From JBMDXK01 sp048594375 (GTDB taxonomy: Bacteria > Pseudomonadota > Alphaproteobacteria > Rhizobiales > Methylopilaceae), in the NCBI GenBank assembly GCA_048594375.1, contig JBMDXK010000018.1:1-64000 (forward strand): a stretch of 64,000 nt of DNA. Direction: 5' to 3'. Shown here one piece after another: positions 27,981-35,457 of this stretch; position 1 is the stretch's first letter; every line of letters starts with the position of its first letter. Below the pieces are notes generated by a model, which made no database searches, was not told where the DNA came from, and saw only the letters and a program-made list of their open reading frames with translations. The position numbers were made by a program, and so were the translations under genes.

Positions 27981-28682
27981 TTACAAAGCGCTTATGGTTT
28001 CCATGAGCGCTTTTTCATTGGGGAAAGGGCTGATTATAATCTGCGTGGCACCCGCAGCAACCAGAGGTTTTGCGACTTTTTCTGCAAGGCAGAAATGCCG
28101 TATATTTTTTATACCCTCTTGCAAAGCGTACCGCTCTGATAAAGCAATAAATAATTCTGCACTGCGCTTCGAGTAATGCAAAACACCATCAATTTCATTG
28201 GCTTTTAACTGCTCCAACAGCGTATCAGGAATAACGTGAAGTGCATCTGCGCCATAAATAGGATACAGCGTAACGGGATACGTTACGCCCAGATGTGCAA
28301 AATCTGTGCTGCGCTCACGGGCGCAGGGGTATAAAAAACGGGTTTCTTTGGGGAAGTGCTCAGGAATCATTTCTGTGAGAGTGTTTGCATCTTCCGCAAT
28401 ACACGCAATATTTCTAAACCCAAAATCACGAGCAGCGTCTGCGGTACGTTCACCCACACAGGCGAGCGGAAGATGCACCTGACCCAGAACCGCATCATAA
28501 TTCAAAAACTGGAATACATGCGCACTGCTGGCAATCACAGCATCCAAATCCACAGTAACAACACCATGCTCAAGGGGCGTCAGTGCCATTACAGGCAAAT
28601 GCCACGCTTCATGCCCTTGTGCGTGCAAACGCTGCAAGGTGCCTTCATGAGAGGGCGACGGACGTGTGACCAATAAACGCAT
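27981..28682 (-). CDS. hemD: Uroporphyrinogen-III synthase
   Basis: Cyclises hydroxymethylbilane to uroporphyrinogen III in haem synthesis. It has 233 residues and the two-domain HemD layout. HemD sequences diverge strongly, and recognition rests on the N-terminal LLVTRPSPSHEGT pattern, the SSAHVFQF segment, the ACVGERTADAARDFGF segment and its position next to hemC. It runs on the same strand as hemC with a 118-base gap after it; the two are likely expressed together but not translationally coupled. The C terminus overlaps the petC terminator. Confidence 0.82.
   Translation of the reverse strand: MRLLVTRPSPSHEGTLQRLHAQGHEAWHLPVMALTPLEHGVVTVDLDAVIASSAHVFQFLNYDAVLGQVHLPLACVGERTADAARDFGFRNIACIAEDANTLTEMIPEHFPKETRFLYPCARERSTDFAHLGVTYPVTLYPIYGADALHVIPDTLLEQLKANEIDGVLHYSKRSAELFIALSERYALQEGIKNIRHFCLAEKVAKPLVAAGATQIIISPFPNEKALMETISAL
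27985..28015. terminator. Bidirectional hairpin between petC and hemD
   Basis: AAAGCGCTTATGG and CCATGAGCGCTTT pair around TTT, followed by T on the plus strand. It begins 52 bases after petC and lies within the last codons of hemD, so the petC terminator is part of the hemD coding sequence. Confidence 0.8.
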
Positions 28683-28800
28683 AAATACCCTTATTCTGCT
28701 GTGATATTTTCAGGAATATGTTTTTTCCTTCACTATAAACCCCGTAGCGTCTGGCAAAGTTTCACACAGCCGTTGGATTGATTGTTGCCCTAGGACAAAC

Positions 28801-29730
28801 TTAAGCATCACTCAGAATTTCAGGTGGAATGCGGGGCTTTAATTTCTGACCCAGCAATGTCCCCAGTAGCTCCGCCTGTTTTATGGAACCCTCAATCGAA
28901 TCACTCCAACAGGCTGTGCCGTCATGCGCATACACCACCACATGCAGCTGCACCTGATCCCCATGAATGAATAACCTGCCAGCTATCGGGGTGCGGCATG
29001 AGCCATCCAAAACTGCCAGCACCGCACGCTCAATGGTGAGCGCATTTGAGGTTTCAGGATGGTCGATGCGCTGCATGGCTGCAAAGGCTTTGGCGTTATC
29101 ATCACGGATTTCAACGGTGACAATACCCTGCGCCAAAGCAGGCGGGAAAAAATCAGGGCTGAATACTTCTGTTGCATGGGCTTCCAAACCAAGCCGCTTT
29201 AAGCCGGCATAGGCAAGCAAGGTAGCATCAAACTCTCCCTCAGCCACTTTGCGCAGCCGCGTCTCCACATTACCGCGCAAAAGAGAAATGTTCAGATCAG
29301 GACGATAACGCCGCAGCAAAGCCGTCCGTCTTACCGAAGCTGTGCCTACTTTCGCGCCCTGAGGCAATGCATTGAGGCTCCTGTAGCGCGGAGAAATGAA
29401 CGCATCCCGGCTATCCTCACGCGGCAAACAACCGGCTAATACCAATCCTTGGGGGAGGAATGTCGGCACGTCTTTTGCGGAATGCACCGCAATATCAATC
29501 GTTCCGTCCAGCAAGCCACGCTCGATTTCCTGTGTAAAAAGACCTTTGCCACCTACCTCTGCCAATGGCCTATCCAGCACGACATCGCCGGTGGTTTTGA
29601 TAATCACCAGTTCAATCTCACTGACAGGAATGCCATGCGCGCGCGCAAGCTGACCCTGAACCGTGCGCGCCTGCCAAAGCGCCAACGGACTGCCGCGTGT
29701 ACCAATACGAAGAAAAGGAGCTGTGGACAT
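28801..29730 (-). CDS. hemC: Hydroxymethylbilane synthase (porphobilinogen deaminase)
   Basis: Polymerises four porphobilinogen units to hydroxymethylbilane. It has 309 residues. It begins with IGTRGSPLALWQA, has the Asp-containing AVHSAKDVPT catalytic segment, the arginine-rich GTASVRRTALLRRYRPDL, and the cofactor-binding Cys245 in LDGSCRTPIAG. The start ATG 29730 lies 105 bases from the divergent tsaD start. Divergence of hemC from tsaD (gcp) is a recurrent arrangement in alphaproteobacteria. Confidence 0.96.
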   Translation of the reverse strand: MSTAPFLRIGTRGSPLALWQARTVQGQLARAHGIPVSEIELVIIKTTGDVVLDRPLAEVGGKGLFTQEIERGLLDGTIDIAVHSAKDVPTFLPQGLVLAGCLPREDSRDAFISPRYRSLNALPQGAKVGTASVRRTALLRRYRPDLNISLLRGNVETRLRKVAEGEFDATLLAYAGLKRLGLEAHATEVFSPDFFPPALAQGIVTVEIRDDNAKAFAAMQRIDHPETSNALTIERAVLAVLDGSCRTPIAGRLFIHGDQVQLHVVVYAHDGTACWSDSIEGSIKQAELLGTLLGQKLKPRIPPEILSDA

Positions 29731-29835
29731 AATGTTTACAGGGTGCTTAAAAGGTAAAGGGGCGCTAGCAATTTCTGCGTCGCTATAGTTTCATAACCAA
29801 AGTAAGCGGCAGGCACAATGCTTGAGGTGAAGAAG

Positions 29836-30894
29836 ATGCGCATTCTTGGGCTGGAAACAACCTGTGACGAAACCGCCGCAGCGGTTGTGGAACGTTTGCC
29901 TGATGGCAATGGACGTATTTTATCCAACGTTGTGTTCAGCCAAGTGCAGGAACATGCCGCTTATGGGGGCGTGGTGCCAGAAATTGCAGCGCGTGCGCAC
30001 ATCGAGGCACTGGATGGCATTGTGCATCGCGCTCTGGAAGATGCCGGATTGGGAATCAGCGATCTTGATGGCATCGCCGCCGCAGCTGGCCCCGGCCTGA
30101 TTGGCGGCGTAATCGTGGGACTTACCATGGGAAAAGCACTTGCCTTGGCCGCACAGATTCCTTTCGTGGGTGTCAACCATCTGGAAGGCCATGCCCTCAC
30201 TCCACGCTTGACCGATCGGGTAAACTTCCCCTATCTGCTGCTGCTGGTTTCCGGTGGCCATACCCAGCTTGTGGCCGTTGAAGGCGTAGGACAATACCAC
30301 AAACTCGGCACCACGATTGATGACGCTATGGGCGAAGCTTTCGATAAAACCGCCAAACTGCTTGGCTTACCCTACCCCGGCGGCCCTGCAGTGGAAAGCG
30401 CAGCAAACAAAGGTGATGTTAGCCGCTTCCAGTTTCCGCGCCCCTTATTTGGCCGCCCTGATCCCGATTTTTCTCTGGCCGGTCTTAAAACAGCGGTGCG
30501 CTTGCAAGCAGAAAAATGCGCTCCGCTCAATGACCAGGATGTCGCGGATATTTGCGCGGCGTTTCAAGCTGCTATTGTCGATGTGCTGGTTGACCGCGTG
30601 CGCGCTGGTCTGCGCCGTTTCCGTGATAAAACCGGCAAGCCCGCATCTACCCTCGTCCTTGCCGGTGGCGTTGCTGCCAATCAGGCTGTACGGCGCGGAC
30701 TACAAGGCGTTACCTCTGATTCGGGCGTGCGGCTGGTGGCACCGCCGGTGCATTTATGCGGCGACAACGGCGCCATGATTGCATGGGCCGGTGCCGAACG
30801 GCTGGCGCTTGGCTTCAGCGATGATATGGCGCTCGCCCCACGCGCCCGCTGGCCACTGGATGAAGCTTCCGCAAAACCGGGGGCGCGCGCGTGA
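29836..30894 (+). CDS. tsaD: tRNA N6-adenosine threonylcarbamoyltransferase
   Basis: Transfers the threonylcarbamoyl group to A37 of ANN-reading tRNAs (t6A). It has 352 residues from the chosen start. The metal-binding HxxxH is in NHLEGHALT, the ASKHA ATPase motifs are LLVSGGHTQLV and VLAGGVAANQAVR, and GDNGAMIAWAG is near the C terminus. I prefer ATG 29836, which has GAGGTGAAG before it and gives the standard MRILGLETTCDET start, over ATG 29818. The stop overlaps the gpsA start by one base (TGATG). Confidence 0.95.
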   Translation: MRILGLETTCDETAAAVVERLPDGNGRILSNVVFSQVQEHAAYGGVVPEIAARAHIEALDGIVHRALEDAGLGISDLDGIAAAAGPGLIGGVIVGLTMGKALALAAQIPFVGVNHLEGHALTPRLTDRVNFPYLLLLVSGGHTQLVAVEGVGQYHKLGTTIDDAMGEAFDKTAKLLGLPYPGGPAVESAANKGDVSRFQFPRPLFGRPDPDFSLAGLKTAVRLQAEKCAPLNDQDVADICAAFQAAIVDVLVDRVRAGLRRFRDKTGKPASTLVLAGGVAANQAVRRGLQGVTSDSGVRLVAPPVHLCGDNGAMIAWAGAERLALGFSDDMALAPRARWPLDEASAKPGARA

Positions 30895-31868
30895 TGCAAG
30901 ACTTCAAGACAATTGGGGTTATGGGTGCTGGAGCATGGGGCTCTGCACTTGCCAATGCGTGCGCCATTGCAGGACGCCGTGTCATCCTCTGGGGGCGGGA
31001 TGCCCAACAGATGCAACACATCGCCCAACACCGCACGAATCCCAAATATCTTGATGCCATTCCGGTTGAAGCAGGTGTAAAAGCCACGTCTCATAGTGCT
31101 GATTTGTGCGAGGCAGATGCTATTCTGGTGGTTATTCCCACGCAAGCCATGCGCTCGGCTCTTCCCGAAGCCTTGCAGCACATTGCAGAGAATACACCGC
31201 TGATTTCCTGCGCGAAAGGGATTGAGCGGGGCAGTCTGGTTTTTCCCACCGCCGTTTTAAAAAGCTTGTGCGCAAATCCGGTCGGGGTGCTTTCAGGGCC
31301 AAGCTTTGCAGTGGATGTAGCGCAAGGGTTGCCCACTGCTGTCACGTTAGCCATGAGAAAGGCTGCATTGGCAGAACGCATTGCACAAAGCATTGGCTCA
31401 CCCACTTTCCGCCCCTACCACACCACTGACGTGCTGGGCGTTGAATTAGGAGGCGCCGCCAAGAATGTACTGGCTATTGCCGCAGGTATCGCCACCGGCA
31501 AAGGCTTGGGCGCCAGTGCGGTTGCCGCTTTGATTGCCCGCGGTTTTGCGGAAGTGCGCGCTTTGGGAGAGGCATTGGGTGCGCGCCCTGAAACCTTGAT
31601 GGGTCTCTCCGGGCTGGGTGATCTGGTGCTCACCGCCACCTCACCGCAATCGCGCAATTATGCTCTGGGCTTTGCGCTCGGCTCAGGTCAACCAAGACCT
31701 GAAAAATTATCCGAAGGTGCATTCACTGCAGAGGCGCTGGTGGCTCTTGCGGCACAGCACAGCGTGGATATGCCCATTGCCAAAGCCGTTGATGCGGTGC
31801 TGCGGGGAGCCGCCATTGAAGATGTTGTACAGGCGCTGCTGGCGCGGGATTTTAAAGCAGAAATGTGA
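30894..31868 (+). CDS. gpsA: Glycerol-3-phosphate dehydrogenase [NAD(P)+]
   Basis: Reduces dihydroxyacetone phosphate to sn-glycerol 3-phosphate for phospholipid synthesis. It has 324 residues. The nucleotide-binding motif GAGAWGSALA lies near residues 11-20, the catalytic lysine is in ELGGAAKNVLAIAAGI, and the C-terminal part holds the LSGLGDLVLTATS segment. ATG 30894 overlaps the tsaD stop; the GTG at 30891 is one codon upstream in frame. It forms a tsaD-gpsA-EVE unit with the next gene, six bases downstream. Confidence 0.95.
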   Translation: MQDFKTIGVMGAGAWGSALANACAIAGRRVILWGRDAQQMQHIAQHRTNPKYLDAIPVEAGVKATSHSADLCEADAILVVIPTQAMRSALPEALQHIAENTPLISCAKGIERGSLVFPTAVLKSLCANPVGVLSGPSFAVDVAQGLPTAVTLAMRKAALAERIAQSIGSPTFRPYHTTDVLGVELGGAAKNVLAIAAGIATGKGLGASAVAALIARGFAEVRALGEALGARPETLMGLSGLGDLVLTATSPQSRNYALGFALGSGQPRPEKLSEGAFTAEALVALAAQHSVDMPIAKAVDAVLRGAAIEDVVQALLARDFKAEM

Positions 31869-31874
31869 GGAACA

Positions 31875-32297
31875 ATGGCCTATTGGCTCTTCAAGACAGA
31901 ACCAGGCACATGGTCATGGGACGATCAGCTCAAGCGCGGCGAGAAAGGCGAGCACTGGAACGGTGTGCGCAACCATCTGGCAAAAAAGAATATGATGGCT
32001 ATGCGGGTAGGCGATCAAGGGTTTTTCTACCATTCCGTTAACGAGAAACGCATTATGGGCATTGTCGCGGTGATTAAGCCTTATTATCCCGATCATACCG
32101 ATGCCAAGGGGATTTTTGGCATGGTCGATATCAAGGCTGTTTCGCGCTTTATCACCCCAGTAACGCTGGCAAGTGTGAAAGCCAATCCGCTGCTCGCAGA
32201 TATGGTGCTGGTGAACAATTCGCGGCTTTCGGTGCAGCCGGTAACCAACGAAGAATGGGCAATTATTTGCGCGGAAGGCCGCATCGCGCCCTTATAA
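31875..32297 (+). CDS. EVE-domain protein
   Basis: Small protein of 140 residues consisting of a single EVE domain (PUA-like fold). It has the family's YWLFKTEP start, the WNGVRNHLA segment, DQGFFYHSVNEKRIMGIV and a C-terminal NSRLSVQPVTNEEW. EVE domains are thought to bind modified bases in DNA or RNA. In alphaproteobacteria such genes are often next to gpsA and tsaD, as here, so a tie to tRNA modification is possible but inferred. A strong hairpin follows. Confidence 0.9.
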   Translation: MAYWLFKTEPGTWSWDDQLKRGEKGEHWNGVRNHLAKKNMMAMRVGDQGFFYHSVNEKRIMGIVAVIKPYYPDHTDAKGIFGMVDIKAVSRFITPVTLASVKANPLLADMVLVNNSRLSVQPVTNEEWAIICAEGRIAPL

Positions 32298-32314
32298 AAT
32301 CTCACAACAAAAAA

Positions 32315-32338
32315 AGCCGGAAGCGTAAACTTCCGGCT
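32315..32338. terminator. Bidirectional terminator between the EVE gene and the small secreted protein
   Basis: AGCCGGAAG and CTTCCGGCT pair around CGTAAA. The run of A upstream becomes TTTTTTT on the minus strand, so it works best for the minus-strand gene ending at 32405. Confidence 0.8.
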
Positions 32339-32404
32339 CTACATTTCGTTTCATCCCACCATAGCGGATGCATGACAAAATGATTTTTCTATGCGTTACC
32401 TAAC

Positions 32405-32731
32405 TTAATAGGTACCTGAACTATTGCCCTGACTGTTGCCGGTACGCTCCTGACCAGGGGCTGGCGGCGTTACAGCAGGATCACTGGCATCTGTTCCATT
32501 TTCAGGCTGTACGCTTGACCCTGTTGTCGGAACATCGGTTGTGCCGGAGCGTAATGTTGGAGCAGAATTTGATTGATCTTTCTGATGCTCCATTTCTGGC
32601 AATGTCATGGAAGGATTTGTTTGCTGTGTGGGAGCCTGCTGCTCCCCACTACCAGAAGCAGTTTGAGCAAATGCCGCAGGCGATGCCGCCAGAAATACAG
32701 TTGTTGCAGCAATAATAGCAATATTTTTCAT
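32405..32731 (-). CDS. Small secreted disordered protein of unknown function
   Basis: A 108-residue protein with a clear Sec signal (MKNIAIIAATTVFLAASPAAFAQ, cleavage after AFA). The mature part of about 85 residues is rich in Gln, Ser, Thr, Pro, Gly and Asn, with no Cys, no aromatic core and no recognised domain, so it is predicted to be disordered in the periplasm. I do not recognise the family. GAAAGGC precedes the ATG. A GGAAC-N17-CGTT motif at 32865-32890 on the same strand, about 134 bases upstream, suggests stress induction. The gene stands alone between convergent and divergent neighbours. Confidence 0.75.
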   Translation of the reverse strand: MKNIAIIAATTVFLAASPAAFAQTASGSGEQQAPTQQTNPSMTLPEMEHQKDQSNSAPTLRSGTTDVPTTGSSVQPENGTDASDPAVTPPAPGQERTGNSQGNSSGTY

Positions 32732-32864
32732 TGTTTAGCCTTTCTCTTCTTATTATCGTATTTTTATTTCAAATAAAAATACAAACGTTCAGATTAAACA
32801 TTAAAAGATATGACATAATAGATCTTCAGATCAGCATTTCTTTTACATTGAACTATGCATTAAC

Positions 32865-32890
32865 AACGTAAGCGAGGTTGCAAGAGTTCC
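32865..32890 (-). promoter_or_regulatory. Candidate EcfG-type promoter of the small secreted protein
   Basis: On the minus strand GGAAC (32890-32886) is followed after 17 bases by CGTT (32868-32865). This matches the general-stress consensus GGAAC-N16-17-CGTT exactly. The start codon of the small secreted protein is 134 bases downstream, leaving a long leader. Confidence 0.55.
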
Positions 32891-33293
32891 GAAAGAATCA
32901 TAAATTTTATTTTCATATGAAATTACGAGATCACGCCTAGATGCCATATATTGGGCAAAACTTATATCGTTATCTTTTATGAGCCATTCTACATTTATTT
33001 TTCAAGCGCTTTAAAAGCACTATGCTCTCTACAAAGTAGCTTCAATAAGAAATTGACATGAAACCACTATAAGATATTGTTTATAATATATTTTATTTTT
33101 TGCCCTTGGTTCGGACGCGGCCCATGCTCGCGAAGATAAAACCATATTCACTGTTGCTGAAATTGCTGTGGTGTGCATTTTTAACCCATTCAATCCCGAG
33201 AAAAAATAACACTCTTTTGTATAAAACGTCAGACATCATTTTTTAGGTTTTTTTGTATAAAATCCAACACTATTACGGGTTCAAGGGAAGCCT
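32891..33293. other. AT-rich intergenic region with a repeated TTTTGTATAAAA motif
   Basis: No gene is supported. TTGACA (33053-33058) and TATTGT (33075-33080), 16 bases apart, could be a promoter. TTTTGTATAAAA occurs twice, at 33215-33226 and 33251-33262, each followed by a partly similar stretch, 36 bases apart and just before the next gene. It may be an operator or tandem promoter elements. A 40-codon frame at 33124-33246 lacks a ribosome site. Confidence 0.4.
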
Positions 33294-34064
33294 ATGTTTG
33301 ATCGTATCCGCAGTGCTCTAGGGCAGATGATTGTCCAATTTATTACCCGTGAACTGAAGGGCTTTGAGCCTTCGTCCACATCTGATCCAGAAAAATTGCG
33401 CACAACACTGCAACCGGGAGATGTGGTGCTGGTGGAAGGCAATACGCGGGTATCGGCGGCAATAAAATATCTGACCCAATCCACATGGAGCCATGCCATG
33501 ATCTATGTGGGTGAACTCCCTGGCCGCGCCGAGCCAAATGGCGAACCCCATGTGCTGATTGAAGTGGATGTTGAGCTGGGATGCATTTCCATTCCGCTTT
33601 CAAAATACACGGCTGCGCATACCCGCATCTGCCGTCCTGTGGGACTGCCACCAGAGGAACGCCAGAAAGTCTGCGCTTTTATGATTGACCACATCGGGAT
33701 GCAATATGACCTGAAAAATGTTTTTGATCTCGCACGTTACATTTTCCCTGTAATTCCTGTGCCTTCACGTCTGCGACGGCGGATGATTGCCCTGGGTTCC
33801 GGTGATCCTACACGCGCAATCTGCTCCACACTGCTCGCCCGCTCGTTTCAGGAAGTAAGCTATCCCGTACTGCCACGCATCTCCCGAATTGATGGCGCAG
33901 AAGATGGCTGCCCTTCCCGCAGCCAGCAACGGGAAATCATGCACATTCGTCACCACTCGCTTTATGCGCCACGGGATTTTGATCTTTCACCGTTTTTCCA
34001 GGTGGTAAAACCCACCATTGAAAGCGGTTTCGATTACCGCCAGTTCGCGTGGAGCGAACAGTAA
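33294..34064 (+). CDS. YiiX/YebB-like permuted NlpC/P60 cysteine hydrolase
   Basis: A 256-residue protein of the permuted papain-like YiiX/YaeF group. The N-terminal part has LQPGDVVLVEGN and the catalytic histidine in STWSHAMIYVGE; the catalytic cysteine is in RAICSTLLARSF near residue 180. Family members are amidases or lipid/peptide hydrolases, and some lack a known substrate. There is no signal peptide, so it is probably cytoplasmic or membrane-attached. AAGGGAAG precedes the ATG. It stands upstream of rsmE by 80 bases. Function is inferred from the fold. Confidence 0.85.
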   Translation: MFDRIRSALGQMIVQFITRELKGFEPSSTSDPEKLRTTLQPGDVVLVEGNTRVSAAIKYLTQSTWSHAMIYVGELPGRAEPNGEPHVLIEVDVELGCISIPLSKYTAAHTRICRPVGLPPEERQKVCAFMIDHIGMQYDLKNVFDLARYIFPVIPVPSRLRRRMIALGSGDPTRAICSTLLARSFQEVSYPVLPRISRIDGAEDGCPSRSQQREIMHIRHHSLYAPRDFDLSPFFQVVKPTIESGFDYRQFAWSEQ

Positions 34065-34143
34065 TTTCTCTGCAACGCTCGACAAATCACGCGCTTTCAT
34101 GCCACAAGATTGAAAAATAACTCTCCTTTTTTGCAAGGCATTC

Positions 34144-34893
34144 ATGGCAGCTTACGATTTTTCCGGCACCCGGCTTTTTGTGCGCGAATCCCTGCGCGAA
34201 GGCAGCATTGTCATTCTGGAAGCAGCACAGCATAATTACATCCGCAACGTGATGCGGTTGGCAGAAGGCAGCACAATTGCTCTCTTTAATGGCAAAGACG
34301 GTGAATGGCTGGGGAACATCACCGAAGCGGGAAAACGGCGCACGGTGATAACAGCACAGCACTTTGTGCGCCCCCAGACGCCCTTGCCGAATCTCTCCTA
34401 TCTGTTCGCACCGCTTAAACATGCGCGGCTTGATTATATGGTGCAAAAAGCCGTCGAGATGGGTGCCGGTCGACTGTGTCCTGTGATAACACGCCGTACA
34501 CAGGCTGCACGCCTCAATCTGGAACGGGTGGAGGCCAATGTTATTGAAGCTGCTGAACAATGCGGTATCATTGCCCTACCCCATGTTGAGGAACCGCAAA
34601 AGCTGAGCATTGTGCTGGAAAATTGGCCTCAGGAACGCACTTTGATCTTTTGTGACGAAGACGCGCCCCTTTCAGACAGCATCGCGCAACTCAACCAATG
34701 TAAGGGCAAACCGCTGGCGATATTGATTGGCCCTGAAGGCGGATTTGACCCTGCGGAACGTGAACAATTGTTACAGATGCCAAACACCATACGGCTTTCG
34801 CTGGGTTCACGCATTTTACGCGCCGACACGGCTGCAGTCGCCGCTCTTGCGGTGGTACAGGCGCTCTGTGGTGACTGGCAGGAGACACACTAA
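34144..34893 (+). CDS. rsmE: 16S rRNA (uracil-1498-N3)-methyltransferase
   Basis: SPOUT-family methyltransferase that modifies U1498 of 16S rRNA. It has 249 residues. The N-terminal PUA-like part holds HNYIRNVMRL and FNGKDGEW; the C-terminal trefoil-knot part has EAAEQCGI, LIGPEGGFDPAER and LSLGSRILRADTA, which are the S-adenosylmethionine knot motifs. Its stop overlaps the trmL start by one base (TAATG), so two SPOUT RNA methyltransferases are translated as a pair. Confidence 0.94.
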   Translation: MAAYDFSGTRLFVRESLREGSIVILEAAQHNYIRNVMRLAEGSTIALFNGKDGEWLGNITEAGKRRTVITAQHFVRPQTPLPNLSYLFAPLKHARLDYMVQKAVEMGAGRLCPVITRRTQAARLNLERVEANVIEAAEQCGIIALPHVEEPQKLSIVLENWPQERTLIFCDEDAPLSDSIAQLNQCKGKPLAILIGPEGGFDPAEREQLLQMPNTIRLSLGSRILRADTAAVAALAVVQALCGDWQETH

Positions 34894-35363
34894 TGCAACT
34901 TGCGCTTTACCAGCCGGATATTCCGCAAAATACCGGCACACTGTTGCGGCTTGGTGCTTGCCTTGGTATCGGTGTAGATATTATTGAACCGGCAGGCTTT
35001 CCGGTTTCCGAACGCGCTTTCAAACGTGCAGGCATGGATTATCTGGATCAGGTGCGCATCACCCGCCATATCTCTTTTGAAGCATTCAACTCTGCCCGGC
35101 AACAGTCACAAGCGCGGCTGATTTTGCTCACCACCAAGGGCGCTGTTCCTTACACGGAATTTGCTTTCCGGCCAGATGATATTCTCATGGTTGGGCGTGA
35201 ATCAGCCGGTGTTCCCGAACATGTCCACGCATGTGCCGATGCACGGGTCGTTATTCCATTGCTGCCTCATACCCGCTCTTTAAACGTAGCCATTTCTGCC
35301 GCAATGGTGATGGGTGAAGCTTTACGGCAAACGGCGCAATTTCCTGAATTTTACCCACTATAG
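34893..35363 (+). CDS. trmL: tRNA (cytidine(34)-2'-O)-methyltransferase
   Basis: SPOUT 2'-O-methyltransferase for the wobble base of tRNA-Leu isoacceptors. It has 156 residues, the TrmL length. PDIPQNTGTLLRL opens the protein, LMVGRESAGVPE and VIPLLPHTRSLNVAISAAMVMGE carry the knot and S-adenosylmethionine site. It is coupled to rsmE by a one-base overlap and followed by a strong hairpin. Confidence 0.94.
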   Translation: MQLALYQPDIPQNTGTLLRLGACLGIGVDIIEPAGFPVSERAFKRAGMDYLDQVRITRHISFEAFNSARQQSQARLILLTTKGAVPYTEFAFRPDDILMVGRESAGVPEHVHACADARVVIPLLPHTRSLNVAISAAMVMGEALRQTAQFPEFYPL

Positions 35364-35417
35364 CCGAACTGTGGTAAAATATTTTTTGGATCTGATAAAT
35401 TGTGCTTCAGAAAAAAT

Positions 35418-35451
35418 AAAGCTCAGACCGCATTTATGCGGTCTGAGCTTT
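35418..35451. terminator. Bidirectional terminator between trmL and maeB
   Basis: AAAGCTCAGACCGCAT (35418-35433) pairs with ATGCGGTCTGAGCTTT (35436-35451) as a 16-bp perfect stem, just after the maeB stop on the other strand. Confidence 0.85.
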
Positions 35452-35457
35452 AAGGTT

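Noticed and set aside
33124..33246. 40-codon frame upstream of the YiiX-like gene
   Set aside because: No ribosome site; it ends in the repeated TTTTGTATAAAA region.
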